Positions 8,888 to 17,180 of a DNA stretch of 64,000 bases are shown in pieces. Source of the stretch: Trichocoleus sp. FACHB-46. Lineage in GTDB: Bacteria; Cyanobacteriota; Cyanobacteriia; FACHB-46. The notes beneath the pieces were generated by a model, which had not been told where the DNA came from, searched no databases, and was given only the letters and a program-made list of their open reading frames with translations. The DNA lies in NCBI RefSeq assembly GCF_014695385.1, contig NZ_JACJOD010000007.1, forward strand, positions 145,565 to 209,564, in the 5' to 3' direction. The position numbers were made by a program, and so were the translations under genes. The first letter of the stretch is position 1. Each line of letters starts with the position of its first letter.

Positions 8888-9265
8888 TCAAGAATCTAGA
8901 GCTTCTTGAATTGAATTCTTTATATCTTTGTCAGGAGGGCGCTTGACAAATTGCTCGTGGCTGTAAATCCATAGGGGTTTGATAACAGAAACTTCCTCGT
9001 TCACTAAATACATGAGCCTGATCTGACCAGATGCACCTTTGGAGCAACGAAATTCAAGCTTGTGGAACGTCCACCCTTCAGGAAGTTTTATTTTGCTAGG
9101 CAAAGGTTCGTCGCGAGAACTAGGCGGGTATGGATCATCTATCAGACCTTCCAGTATGTTCACAACAATTTCTATAAATTCTTTGTTGTAAGCTTTGCTG
9201 AGTTTTTTTAGAGAACGTGCAAAATTCTCGGACTTCTCAATCGAAAAGGGAGTTGAGCCAGTCAC
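8888..9265 (-). CDS. Putative RelE/ParE-like toxin of a Panacea module
   Basis: A 125-residue protein starting at a GTG inside the 3' end of the upstream gene (29-base overlap), so translation is probably coupled. An N-terminal helical part (ENFARSLKKLSKAY) is followed by beta strands and a C-terminal IYSHEQFVKRPP block, as in RelE/ParE-fold endoribonucleases and gyrase inhibitors, though longer than the usual 90-100 residues. Paired with a Panacea-domain protein, a toxin role is likely: Panacea antitoxins are known to neutralise structurally unrelated toxins. The exact target is unknown. Confidence 0.55.
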   Translation of the reverse strand: MTGSTPFSIEKSENFARSLKKLSKAYNKEFIEIVVNILEGLIDDPYPPSSRDEPLPSKIKLPEGWTFHKLEFRCSKGASGQIRLMYLVNEEVSVIKPLWIYSHEQFVKRPPDKDIKNSIQEALDS

Positions 9266-9827
9266 GCACTTCTCCTTTGTTTACACGTTCTGATGAGACC
9301 TGTTGTTCAAATGCTTGTCCTAGTAGTTCTGTAACTAGCGGTTTGTATATGGGATGATTGCGCTCAATCTCATCAAGTTTTTGATAGCCCAATACCTTCA
9401 TGTCTTCTAGCGATATCGGCTCAATAGAGCTGGCTTCAGGCGGTAAACCCTTACGAGCCTTTTTCCAGGGGAACTCTAAGTGAGTCATACCACTCAAATA
9501 GTAGGCGTGGTACTCACCAAAATACTCCCAAATTTCTTCTAGCAGTTTCCTTGTTTCTGGTGAAATATATTCCAGGGAATCCTTATCGGGAACAGGTAAT
9601 TGCTTTGCTTCGAAATTGCTGTAAAACCCATAAGCAATCGGACAAACTGGGCCATACCGCCATGCTTGAATTTCCTCATCAAACAGCGGGTCATCATGTA
9701 GTGCCAAATATAGGCTCTGAGTGTAGTACAGAAGCTTTTGAACCTTCATATTGGTCATTTCAGCTTCTCTACCGTCCTCGTAAGCCCTAATTATGAAATA
9801 GCGGGCAACATCAAGACAGCTGACCAT
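9237..9827 (-). CDS. Panacea-domain (DUF4065, SocA-like) antitoxin
   Basis: I take the ATG at 9827; an in-frame TTG at 9839 would add four residues. The 196-residue protein carries the Panacea/SocA signature: the NMKVQKLLYYTQSLYLA helix followed by AWRYGPVCPIAYGFY, with an all-helical remainder. Panacea is the promiscuous antitoxin domain found beside many different small toxins. Here it precedes and overlaps the RelE-like gene, the usual order for such pairs. The intergenic DNA upstream carries GTTAA-N6-TTAAC (9896-9911), a possible but unproven operator. Confidence 0.75.
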   Translation of the reverse strand: MVSCLDVARYFIIRAYEDGREAEMTNMKVQKLLYYTQSLYLALHDDPLFDEEIQAWRYGPVCPIAYGFYSNFEAKQLPVPDKDSLEYISPETRKLLEEIWEYFGEYHAYYLSGMTHLEFPWKKARKGLPPEASSIEPISLEDMKVLGYQKLDEIERNHPIYKPLVTELLGQAFEQQVSSERVNKGEVRDWLNSLFD

Positions 9828-10131
9828 AATTAATTTCAACAGCGATTCAAAAAGCCCTTCATCCTAGCAAAGAAAAAACTGTTTGGATGTCTTTCGTTAA
9901 TTTACGTTAACACAGGCGGACATCAGCCTACTTGTATTCGCAGCAATTCTTCTCAGTACCAATCAAGCTATTAACAGCTAGAGCTTATAGTTCAATTGTA
10001 CTATATAAGCACTTTTCTGGACACCAAACTTTTTAGCTTTGAAAGGGTAATCTGGATCAAGCCTGACCGAGCGCGTAGTTAGTAAATCGATGAGCGATCG
10101 CGAAATTTAATGGGAGTGCTGTAGGTTTACC
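9828..10131. other. Divergent intergenic region between toxin-antitoxin and kinase genes
   Basis: About 300 bases of AT-rich DNA that must hold the promoters of both the antitoxin (leftward) and the Ser/Thr kinase (rightward). One inverted repeat, GTTAA-N6-TTAAC, is at 9896-9911. No small gene is seen on either strand, and no -10/-35 pair is clear enough to call. Confidence 0.45.
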
Positions 10132-12270
10132 ATGCCCCTCTATTGCAGTCAAAGACACGAAAACCCGGATTCCAGCCGATTTTGCCATCTCTGTGGCGAA
10201 AAGTTGCAAGCACCTGTCAGCGTTGGTGTTTATGCTGGGCTACTGCTTGGCGATCGCTATCGAGTAGTGCGGGAATTGGGGCATGGAGGCTTTGGGCGAA
10301 CTTACTTGGCAGAAGACCAAAACCGCTTTAACGAACCTTGCGTCCTGAAAGAGTTTGCGCCTCAGGTTCAAGGCACCTACGCCCTGCAAAAAGCCGAAGA
10401 ATTGTTTGAGCGAGAAGCAGGCATTCTCTACAAGCTGCAACACCCGCAAATTCCCCGGTTTCGCGAACTCTTTCGCGCCGCCCTCCCCGATCGCAGCCGC
10501 TTATTTTTGGTGCAAGACTATGTCGAGGGCCAAACCTATCGAGCTTTGCTGGATACCCGTAAGTTGCAAGGGCAGCGGTTTAATGAAGCAGAAGTGACTC
10601 AGCTACTACTGCAAATCTTGCCGATTCTAGACTACATCCACTCTTTAGGAGTCATTCACCGCGATATTTCTCCAGACAACCTGATTTTGCGGAGTGCTGA
10701 CTGGCTGCCAGTTTTAATCGATTTCGGCGGTGTCAAACAAATTGCGGCTACCGTGGCCTCACAGTTTTTGGCTCAGTCCGTGGGTAATGGCGTTAGCTCT
10801 CCGACCCGCTTAGGCAAAATTGGTTACGCCCCGGATGAACAGTTGCAGATGGGCGTTGCCTCTCCCCACAGCGACCTTTATGCCTTGGCCGTCACAATCC
10901 TGGTATTGCTGACGGGCAAAGAACCACCCGATCTATTAGATAGCTACAACATGAGTTGGATTTGGCGGCAGGAAGTCAGCCTCAGCCCCAAGCTCAGCGC
11001 CATTCTAGACCGCATGTTGGCTCAGCGTCCCAGCGATCGCTATCAATCTGTGCGCGAGGTACTGCACGACCTCAACCGTTACGATGTTCCGGTTTATGCT
11101 CCGCCCGCTCCTGCCCCGGTTTACCCGCCACCCGTCCAAACCACGGCTGCGACCGTGGCCGTAGGTCGCCCACCTGCTCCGCCTGAAGCTGCCGTCAGCA
11201 ACTACACCGTGGCTCCGCCGCCTGCCTACGCTCCCCCTAGCCGTGGCAACTCGTTCGGGTTTGGTAAAGTGCTCTTGCTGTTGTTGGTGATGGCTGGAGC
11301 CGCTACTGGAGGTTGGTGGTTGAGTAGCAATTGGCTGGGTGATTTGGCCGATCGCACCCCATCTGCCCCGCCAAACGAGCAACCTGTTGTGGTTCCTAAT
11401 GTCGAACCCCCGGCAGCTCCAGAACTGTCCCAGGAGGAACAAAACCGCAAGGAAGCGTTGGGCGATCGCCGCCGTAACTTAGGCGTAGATTACCAGTTCT
11501 TCGTGCGCCTGGTAAATCAAGTGTTTTACGCTCAACATTCCGAATTGCAAAACCGCCAACTTAGTGCTGGGGCAGAAGATGCTGACTTACGCGCCCAGTG
11601 GGACCAAACCGCCAACCAACTGCTCGACCAGCTAGAAACCATCAGCTCAGAAGCTCGTAGCGAGATGGGTAAATATGACCGTAACGATCGCGATCGCTGG
11701 CGGGGTAGCGTCAACAAGCTCAACCTCAGCACCCGTGCGCTTTACACCCTCGCGGATGCCAAATTCTTCCAGTTATTTCCCGACCAACAGGGCCAAGATT
11801 TTGTCAACCAACCCATTGGTCAGGTATGGCACGCGATCGCGGCTGACGAACTCAAAGCTGTGCAAGCAGGAACCAGCCTAGAAAAAGTCCAGTTTGCTCA
11901 AGGCTCCTTTAGTCAAGAAGTGAGTGGCGCACTAGCTCCAGGAGAAGGCAAGGCTTTCATTGCCCAACTTTCCCAAAACCAACTAATTCGGCTGAGTTTG
12001 CAAGCTGACCAGAAAACGCTGCTGTCAATCTATCCGCCTACTAGCTCTCAGCCACCTCTACTAGAAAACTCACCGGAAACTACTTGGTCTGGAAAATTGG
12101 CTCAAGATGGTTACTACGAATTTGTGGTGGTTTCAGCAGCCACTGCGCCTGTGACGTTTCAACTGAACCTCGCAGCGGATAACGTCATCTCTACACCTCC
12201 TAGCCCTGTCTCACCGCCACCGTCACCATCACCATCACCCGACTCAGAGCCAACTCCACCAGCACCTTAA
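10132..12270 (+). CDS. Membrane Ser/Thr protein kinase with zinc ribbon
   Basis: A 712-residue kinase. An N-terminal zinc ribbon (Cys5, His9, Cys18, Cys21) precedes the kinase domain at about 43-320: glycine loop GHGGFG (50-55), ATP-binding Lys73, helix-C Glu95, catalytic loop HRDISPDN (176-183), and DFG (197-199), all intact. A Pro-rich linker (about 322-380) leads to a membrane helix near 385-402 and an extracytoplasmic region of about 300 residues whose last part has a bacterial pre-peptidase-C-like beta fold, with a Pro/Ser tail. It should phosphorylate Ser/Thr targets in response to an outside signal. The gene is followed 123 bases later by a paralogue lacking catalytic residues. Confidence 0.9.
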   Translation: MPLYCSQRHENPDSSRFCHLCGEKLQAPVSVGVYAGLLLGDRYRVVRELGHGGFGRTYLAEDQNRFNEPCVLKEFAPQVQGTYALQKAEELFEREAGILYKLQHPQIPRFRELFRAALPDRSRLFLVQDYVEGQTYRALLDTRKLQGQRFNEAEVTQLLLQILPILDYIHSLGVIHRDISPDNLILRSADWLPVLIDFGGVKQIAATVASQFLAQSVGNGVSSPTRLGKIGYAPDEQLQMGVASPHSDLYALAVTILVLLTGKEPPDLLDSYNMSWIWRQEVSLSPKLSAILDRMLAQRPSDRYQSVREVLHDLNRYDVPVYAPPAPAPVYPPPVQTTAATVAVGRPPAPPEAAVSNYTVAPPPAYAPPSRGNSFGFGKVLLLLLVMAGAATGGWWLSSNWLGDLADRTPSAPPNEQPVVVPNVEPPAAPELSQEEQNRKEALGDRRRNLGVDYQFFVRLVNQVFYAQHSELQNRQLSAGAEDADLRAQWDQTANQLLDQLETISSEARSEMGKYDRNDRDRWRGSVNKLNLSTRALYTLADAKFFQLFPDQQGQDFVNQPIGQVWHAIAADELKAVQAGTSLEKVQFAQGSFSQEVSGALAPGEGKAFIAQLSQNQLIRLSLQADQKTLLSIYPPTSSQPPLLENSPETTWSGKLAQDGYYEFVVVSAATAPVTFQLNLAADNVISTPPSPVSPPPSPSPSPDSEPTPPAP

Positions 12271-12393
12271 GTTTTCACCAGATAATTCTACAAAAGCAGA
12301 AATAAAGCCTCGATCAGCTTAAGATCCTCCCAGCAGTTAGTTGGGTAGAGACAAGAGACTCTCTATGATTTGATTGGAGTCTACCTCTGAGCT

Positions 12394-14442
12394 ATGCAGC
12401 CATCCCTTTCTCTAGGCACAATTTTGCCAGGTCGATATCACCTAATCGACTTGCTGGAGCAAGGTACCTATTTGGCCGAAGACCAAACTCGGTTTAATGA
12501 GCTATATCTCTTACAGGAGTTCCGCCTCCGCCATCCTGGTGCTTACTCACTAGAAGTTATTCGAGGAGTCTTTCAACAAGAAGCGGCGATTCTGTATGAG
12601 CTACAGCATCCTCAGATTCCTCGGTTTCGGGGCATTATTTCTTACGCTGATCGCTTGTTTGTGGTGCAGGAGTATGTTGAGGGTGTTACCTGCGGGGATT
12701 GGTTGAAGGAGCGCTTAACTCAGCACCAAGTTTTCTCTGAGGCAGAAGTGTTGCAGTTATTTTGGCATGTGCTGCCTGTGCTGCTGCATATTCACAGTCG
12801 GGGCATTATTCATGGCAATCTTTCGCCAGCCAGTATCTTGATTCGGCAGCGAGATGGAGTGCCGATGCTGACTCACTTTGGCTTAATTCAGGAGATTGCT
12901 ACTGATCTAGAACTCTATTATCCGGGTCCGAAGAAACATCTGAGCAAGCTAGGTTATGCCCCCAAAGAGCAGTTGCAATCTGACAAAGTCTACCGCAACA
13001 GTGACCTCTATGCCTTAGCTGCCACCGCAGTTGTTTTACTGACTGGGCAGGAGCCTCAGACCCTCTATAATCCGCGACGACAACTGTGGTATTGGGAACC
13101 TTGGGCGACGGTTTCACCAGGATTGGCCCAAATTCTCAATCGGATGCTGAGTGCCAAGCCGCAAAATCGTTATGGTTCAGCGGGCAAAGTGATTCGCGCT
13201 TTGCAAGCTCTATTGGCCCAACCCGCTTACATTCCTCCCACTGCTGCCTTGGCACTGGCTCCCCAACATAACAACCCGCCTCCTGTCGTCGCAGATTCGC
13301 CTGTGGTAGAGCCAGAACTGGAGTTGGCAGCAGAGCTAGAACCGCAATTAAACCTGGAAGCAGAATTAGAGCCAGCGCCAAAACCTCAACCCGCAGCTGC
13401 CTTAGAGCCAGAGCGGGTAGAACCGGAAAGCGATATTACCTGGATGGGTTCGGCTTTAGCGGTTGCCGCGCTTGGACTCACTTTGCTCGTGCTGGGTTTG
13501 TTGGCTGGAACTGCTTGGCGATCGCTACGACAAATGCAGCAGGCTCGGCAAGATTCATCCAGCTCCGCAGCGGTGATACAAGCAGCAGCTCAACCTCGTA
13601 CTGCCAAAGCTGCCGCCGCTGCCAGCACAACTCCCAAGTCGGAAAATGGCATCCATGCAGCTTTACGCGATCGCCGTCGGCGCTTAAACATCAGCTACGA
13701 CCTCTTTGTAGATTTAGTCGATACGGTTTTTTACTCAGAACACTCCGAACTCGACAACCGTCGTCTCAGCGGCGATTCAGACGATCGGGCTTTGCGCCGT
13801 GAGTGGAATGCCACGGCAGAAAAGCTACTGAATAAGCTAGAACCTCTGAGTGAAGAGTCTCGTAACCGCTTGGGACGTTACAGCCAGCAAGACTACGACC
13901 AGTGGGTGATGGAACTAGAGCGGCAGCACCTTAGCCGCCCGACCTTTGCTCAGTTGGTGGATGCCAAGTTCTATCGCTTGTTTCCAGAGCAACAAGAGCG
14001 CTATCTAGACCCCAACACCTTTGGTCAGGTTTGGTATGCGATCGCGGCGGAAACCTTTCAAGCCATTCAAGCTGGAACTGCTTTCTCCCCACTTCAGCTT
14101 GGCCCTAAAAACCCTAGCCAAACCTTGACCGCAACGCTCAAGCCTGGAGAAGGAAAAGTTTACGTGGCCAATTTAAGCCAAGGGCAGACGATCCGAGTCG
14201 CCTTGCAGTCTCCTAACCAAGGCACTCGCTTGTCCATTTATTCTCCTGAGCGCCGTTCTGCTGCGGCTCAAGCGCTGATCAACGACACACCCAAAACGAG
14301 TTGGTCGGGCACGCTACCTCGTCCTGGCTATTACGAAATTGTGATTCTTTCCAATTCACCCGACATTGTTCGTTATCAGCTCAATCTGACCTTACAATCT
14401 CAGACTCCTACTACCCCTAACGAGCCATCGTTTGACGGGTGA
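12394..14442 (+). CDS. Membrane pseudokinase, paralogue of the upstream kinase
   Basis: A 682-residue protein aligned along its length with the kinase just upstream: kinase-like domain (about 15-270), linker, membrane helix near 350-370, and the same extracytoplasmic C-terminal region. Every main catalytic element has changed. The glycine loop is shortened (EQGTYLAED replaces GHGGFGRTYLAED), the ATP-binding Lys is Gln41, HRD is HGN (140-142), the catalytic-loop Asn is Ser147, and DFG is HFG (161-163). The zinc ribbon is absent. The frame is open throughout, so the gene is maintained. It probably acts as a regulator or receptor partner rather than as a kinase. Confidence 0.85.
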   Translation: MQPSLSLGTILPGRYHLIDLLEQGTYLAEDQTRFNELYLLQEFRLRHPGAYSLEVIRGVFQQEAAILYELQHPQIPRFRGIISYADRLFVVQEYVEGVTCGDWLKERLTQHQVFSEAEVLQLFWHVLPVLLHIHSRGIIHGNLSPASILIRQRDGVPMLTHFGLIQEIATDLELYYPGPKKHLSKLGYAPKEQLQSDKVYRNSDLYALAATAVVLLTGQEPQTLYNPRRQLWYWEPWATVSPGLAQILNRMLSAKPQNRYGSAGKVIRALQALLAQPAYIPPTAALALAPQHNNPPPVVADSPVVEPELELAAELEPQLNLEAELEPAPKPQPAAALEPERVEPESDITWMGSALAVAALGLTLLVLGLLAGTAWRSLRQMQQARQDSSSSAAVIQAAAQPRTAKAAAAASTTPKSENGIHAALRDRRRRLNISYDLFVDLVDTVFYSEHSELDNRRLSGDSDDRALRREWNATAEKLLNKLEPLSEESRNRLGRYSQQDYDQWVMELERQHLSRPTFAQLVDAKFYRLFPEQQERYLDPNTFGQVWYAIAAETFQAIQAGTAFSPLQLGPKNPSQTLTATLKPGEGKVYVANLSQGQTIRVALQSPNQGTRLSIYSPERRSAAAQALINDTPKTSWSGTLPRPGYYEIVILSNSPDIVRYQLNLTLQSQTPTTPNEPSFDG

Positions 14443-15037
14443 TAACGCGGTTAATCGGTGGATTGTTGGCCATAGAGTGAGCCATATTTAGAATATTTTG
14501 TCGCTCTCCTGAAAAGAAACTCACGGTGTACACTAAGCCGTTTTGCTCCCAAATCACAGAAGAAAATCGAGAGGCGGGTTTAAGGCTGGGACCTGGCAGA
14601 AAATAACCGCGTACCCCCTCTGCTAGCTTGATCGGAGCCGCCGCAGCTTGATGTTTTTTTAGTTCGATCTGGGCGCTTTCTGAGTCTTTACTGTCTACCG
14701 AGAAGCTACCGATTAAGCAAGGCTGAGGGCTGATATCGCACGTAAACAAACCTACAGTCATGCCAGGAGGCGACTGGGAAGGAAAAACTTTGACGATCAG
14801 TTCATCAATAAAATCTCGATCCCCTGGACCGCTCAACCTGATTTGCGATGGCAGGCGCATCACCAAATTGGGCGGCAACCCTTGGCTGATTTTAGCAAGG
14901 TGTGGGGTAAAAATATCGTCGGGGATAGCCGCAGCTTTGATAGCGCTGCCACCAACCATTAAAGCCGTAGATAACGCTACAGAGGCAGCTAAGCAGTAGC
15001 GACGCAAGCGGGGGTAGATCACCGGAACTCCTGGCAC
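14417..15037 (-). CDS. Exported protein of unknown function
   Basis: A 206-residue protein with basic residues, a hydrophobic segment (about 14-32) and a small-residue AIKAAA stretch, that is a signal peptide. The mature part has two Cys in the FTCDISPQPC block that could form a disulphide, and no recognised domain. The start is GTG after a weak Shine-Dalgarno (TTGGAG). Its 3' end overlaps the 3' end of the convergent pseudokinase gene by 26 bases, so there is no room for a separate terminator. It could act at the membrane surface with the neighbouring kinases, but only its position suggests this. Confidence 0.7.
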   Translation of the reverse strand: MPGVPVIYPRLRRYCLAASVALSTALMVGGSAIKAAAIPDDIFTPHLAKISQGLPPNLVMRLPSQIRLSGPGDRDFIDELIVKVFPSQSPPGMTVGLFTCDISPQPCLIGSFSVDSKDSESAQIELKKHQAAAAPIKLAEGVRGYFLPGPSLKPASRFSSVIWEQNGLVYTVSFFSGERQNILNMAHSMANNPPINRVITRQTMAR

Positions 15038-15217
15038 TCCAAGGGAAAAATTTGGGCTAACAGTAACAAACTCACATCACCTTCAGAATGCCCATGCGAT
15101 CGCTGAAGATGGCCTCAGCTATTTTGGGTCAATTCTCGCGATTTCTTAGCACTCTGCCAGGAAAAATATAGATTTCACTACAGACTGCAATTAAGTGGCG
15201 CATCACGGGCTAAAAAC

Positions 15218-15517
15218 TTAAAACCTTTTGGGATGAAAGCGAGGATGCAATAGAGGTTCAACGGCGTGTCCTGCCTGCAAATGCTCTTCCACCACAGCCG
15301 GGACATCACTGGGTTGGACTCGGCAATACCAAACTTCATCGGGTACCACTCGCACATTGGGTCCCATATTGCACTGGCCCAAGCAGCCACTGGCACTGAT
15401 GCTGGTATCCGGAACAGGGTGAGACTGAAACGCTGCCAAAACTTGAGCTGAGCCTCTAGCTAGACAGTTCTGATATTGACAAACTAAAACTTGACGCTGA
15501 CCTGCCGGATCTTCCAA
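15218..15517 (-). CDS. Thioredoxin-like [2Fe-2S] ferredoxin
   Basis: A 99-residue protein. Cys13, Cys18, Cys45 and Cys49 have the spacing of the thioredoxin-fold [2Fe-2S] ferredoxin family (as in the NuoE/HoxE-type cluster fold), with the typical SGCLGQCNMGPNV block. It should carry one electron at a time; the partner is not known. The start is a TTG with no clear Shine-Dalgarno, but no ATG lies near enough to keep the first Cys. It lies between the exported protein and the CobW gene on the same strand, separated from CobW by a gap of 116 bases. Confidence 0.8.
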   Translation of the reverse strand: MEDPAGQRQVLVCQYQNCLARGSAQVLAAFQSHPVPDTSISASGCLGQCNMGPNVRVVPDEVWYCRVQPSDVPAVVEEHLQAGHAVEPLLHPRFHPKRF

Positions 15518-15633
15518 CTAAAAAATCCCCGTGCTGTTTTCCCATTCTAGAAAGAGCCAGAATTCTCTGGCCTAGGGAAAAGCACGAGGATTCTACATAG
15601 TTAGCGATCGCCACCTTCGCCACCTGGGGTTAA

Positions 15634-16803
15634 TTACTTACCAAAGCCACGACCGCGACTGGTGGAAGGGATACAGAGGCACTTTTCTAGTTGCGATCGC
15701 AGGGCATCGTGATCTAAGTCTTGACCGATCAGCACCAACTGGTTTTTGGGTTGGCCGTTCCAGGTGTCATCCTCCAGCGAAAAGCGCTTGCCGCTGAGGT
15801 GGAAGACGTGACGCTTGGGGCTTTCGTCAAACCAGAGAATGCCCTTAGCTCGGAAGATGCCAGCGGGTAATTGGTTGTCTAAAAAGTGTTGGAACTTCTT
15901 AATTGCGAAGGGTTTATCGCTTTGGAAAGACAGAGAGGTAAAGCCATCATTCTCTAAGTGGTGGGAGTGATGGTCGTGATCGTGGTGGTCGTGAGTGCAC
16001 TGCCCATGATCATGATCGCAAGCTGAGTGATCGTCATGACCTTGATGGTCGTGATGATCATGCTCAGCATGGTCATGATGGTCGTCATGATCGTGATGGT
16101 GGTCGTGGTGATGATCTGGATTCGGCTCAGAATCAGTAGGGTTGAAATATTTATCTGATTCGAACAGACCCACACTCAGAATCAATGGCAAGGCGACATT
16201 TCCCTTCGTGGTTCGGAGAATTCGAGCGTCTTTCTTCACATCCCGAATCTTCAGCTCTAGAGAGTCTGCATCGGCTTCATCCACCAAGTCCACTTTGTTG
16301 AGCAAAATGATGTCGCCATAAGCAATTTGGTTATAAGCCGCTTCGCTATTGAACAAATCCAAGCTGTAGTTTTCCGCATCAACCACCGTCACAATCGAGT
16401 CGAGTCGAGTCAGGTCACGCAGTTCTGTGCCCAAGAACGTCAACGCTACAGGCAGGGGATCGGCCAACCCAGTGGTTTCAACCACGAGGTAGTCTACGCG
16501 CTCTTGCCGTTCTAGAATTTTGTAAACCGCTTCTAGCAAGTCATTGTTGATGGTGCAGCAAATACAACCGTTGCTGAGTTCCACCATGTCATCGCCTGTT
16601 TTCACAATCAGCTCGTTGTCAATGCCGATTTCACCAAACTCATTCACCAGAACCGCAGTTTTCACGCCCTGCTGGTTGGTCAGGATGTGGTTCAGAAGGG
16701 TCGTCTTCCCACTACCGAGAAATCCAGTAATGATCGTGACTGGCAGACCATGCTTGGGGGCATCCATTGCCTGAGTTTGAGTGAGATCAGTGGCTGATTG
16801 CAT
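15634..16803 (-). CDS. CobW/COG0523 GTPase, putative metal chaperone
   Basis: A 389-residue G3E-family GTPase. Walker A is GFLGSGKTT (27-35), the metal-binding CxCC motif is GCICC (80-83), the Walker B/ET region follows (ETTGLADP), and the NKVD base-recognition motif is present (LLNKVDLVDE). A His/Asp-rich stretch of about 55 residues sits between the GTPase domain and the CobW C-terminal domain. Family members hand metals, mostly Zn or Co, to client enzymes, and His-rich versions tend to act in zinc supply. The low-complexity His codons create long antisense open frames that are not genes. No Zur-type operator is evident upstream. Confidence 0.9.
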   Translation of the reverse strand: MQSATDLTQTQAMDAPKHGLPVTIITGFLGSGKTTLLNHILTNQQGVKTAVLVNEFGEIGIDNELIVKTGDDMVELSNGCICCTINNDLLEAVYKILERQERVDYLVVETTGLADPLPVALTFLGTELRDLTRLDSIVTVVDAENYSLDLFNSEAAYNQIAYGDIILLNKVDLVDEADADSLELKIRDVKKDARILRTTKGNVALPLILSVGLFESDKYFNPTDSEPNPDHHHDHHHDHDDHHDHAEHDHHDHQGHDDHSACDHDHGQCTHDHHDHDHHSHHLENDGFTSLSFQSDKPFAIKKFQHFLDNQLPAGIFRAKGILWFDESPKRHVFHLSGKRFSLEDDTWNGQPKNQLVLIGQDLDHDALRSQLEKCLCIPSTSRGRGFGK

Positions 16804-17180
16804 AGTGTGACTAGTCAGTAATTGCTAGAAAAGAGTTTTTTGGAGTCGAAGCAACCTCAACAATCCGCAGGAGTGTAACGAAGTCTCAAGCCGATGTTGG
16901 GCCATCTCCTATAGTAGGCGATCGCTCTGGTTAATGACTGGTTGTGCGATCGCCTTTCTCAAAACAGCACTTCGTAAGGTGTGTGATGTTCACATCACGC
17001 ACTGGCAATATGAATCGCAACGAGAAATTGAGCAATGGCGTGTTAGCGCAGCGTAACGCGCCCTACCGAAACTCTAGATCTGTCACCTGTATCTACTACG
17101 GTAAGAAAAGGGAGGCTGTGCCTTACCCTAGTAGAATCGAAATGTTTAGCCCTACGTCCCTCAAATATTCCTAGTTCACA
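16804..17180. other. Divergent intergenic region with hairpin repeats
   Basis: About 377 bases between the CobW and cysS genes. It holds HIP1 copies (around 16920 and 16947) and two dispersed-repeat hairpins (next entry). A short open frame on the plus strand is made from this repeat DNA and is not supported as a gene. Confidence 0.55.
16983..17062. repeat. Paired palindromes of a dispersed repeat
   Basis: GTGATGT (16983-16989) pairs with ACATCAC (16992-16998). GGCGTGTTA (17037-17045) pairs, with one G-T, with TAACGCGCC (17054-17062). The second half has the GTAACGC core seen again at 53300-53317, so both belong to a family of short intergenic repeats. Confidence 0.6.

Noticed and set aside
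15954..16175. A frame rich in Ile/Thr/Met inside the CobW gene
   Set aside because: Out-of-frame reading of the His/Asp-rich repeat region of the CobW protein.
16944..17174. A 76-residue plus-strand frame in the CobW-cysS gap
   Set aside because: It consists of dispersed-repeat palindromes and has no recognisable protein features.
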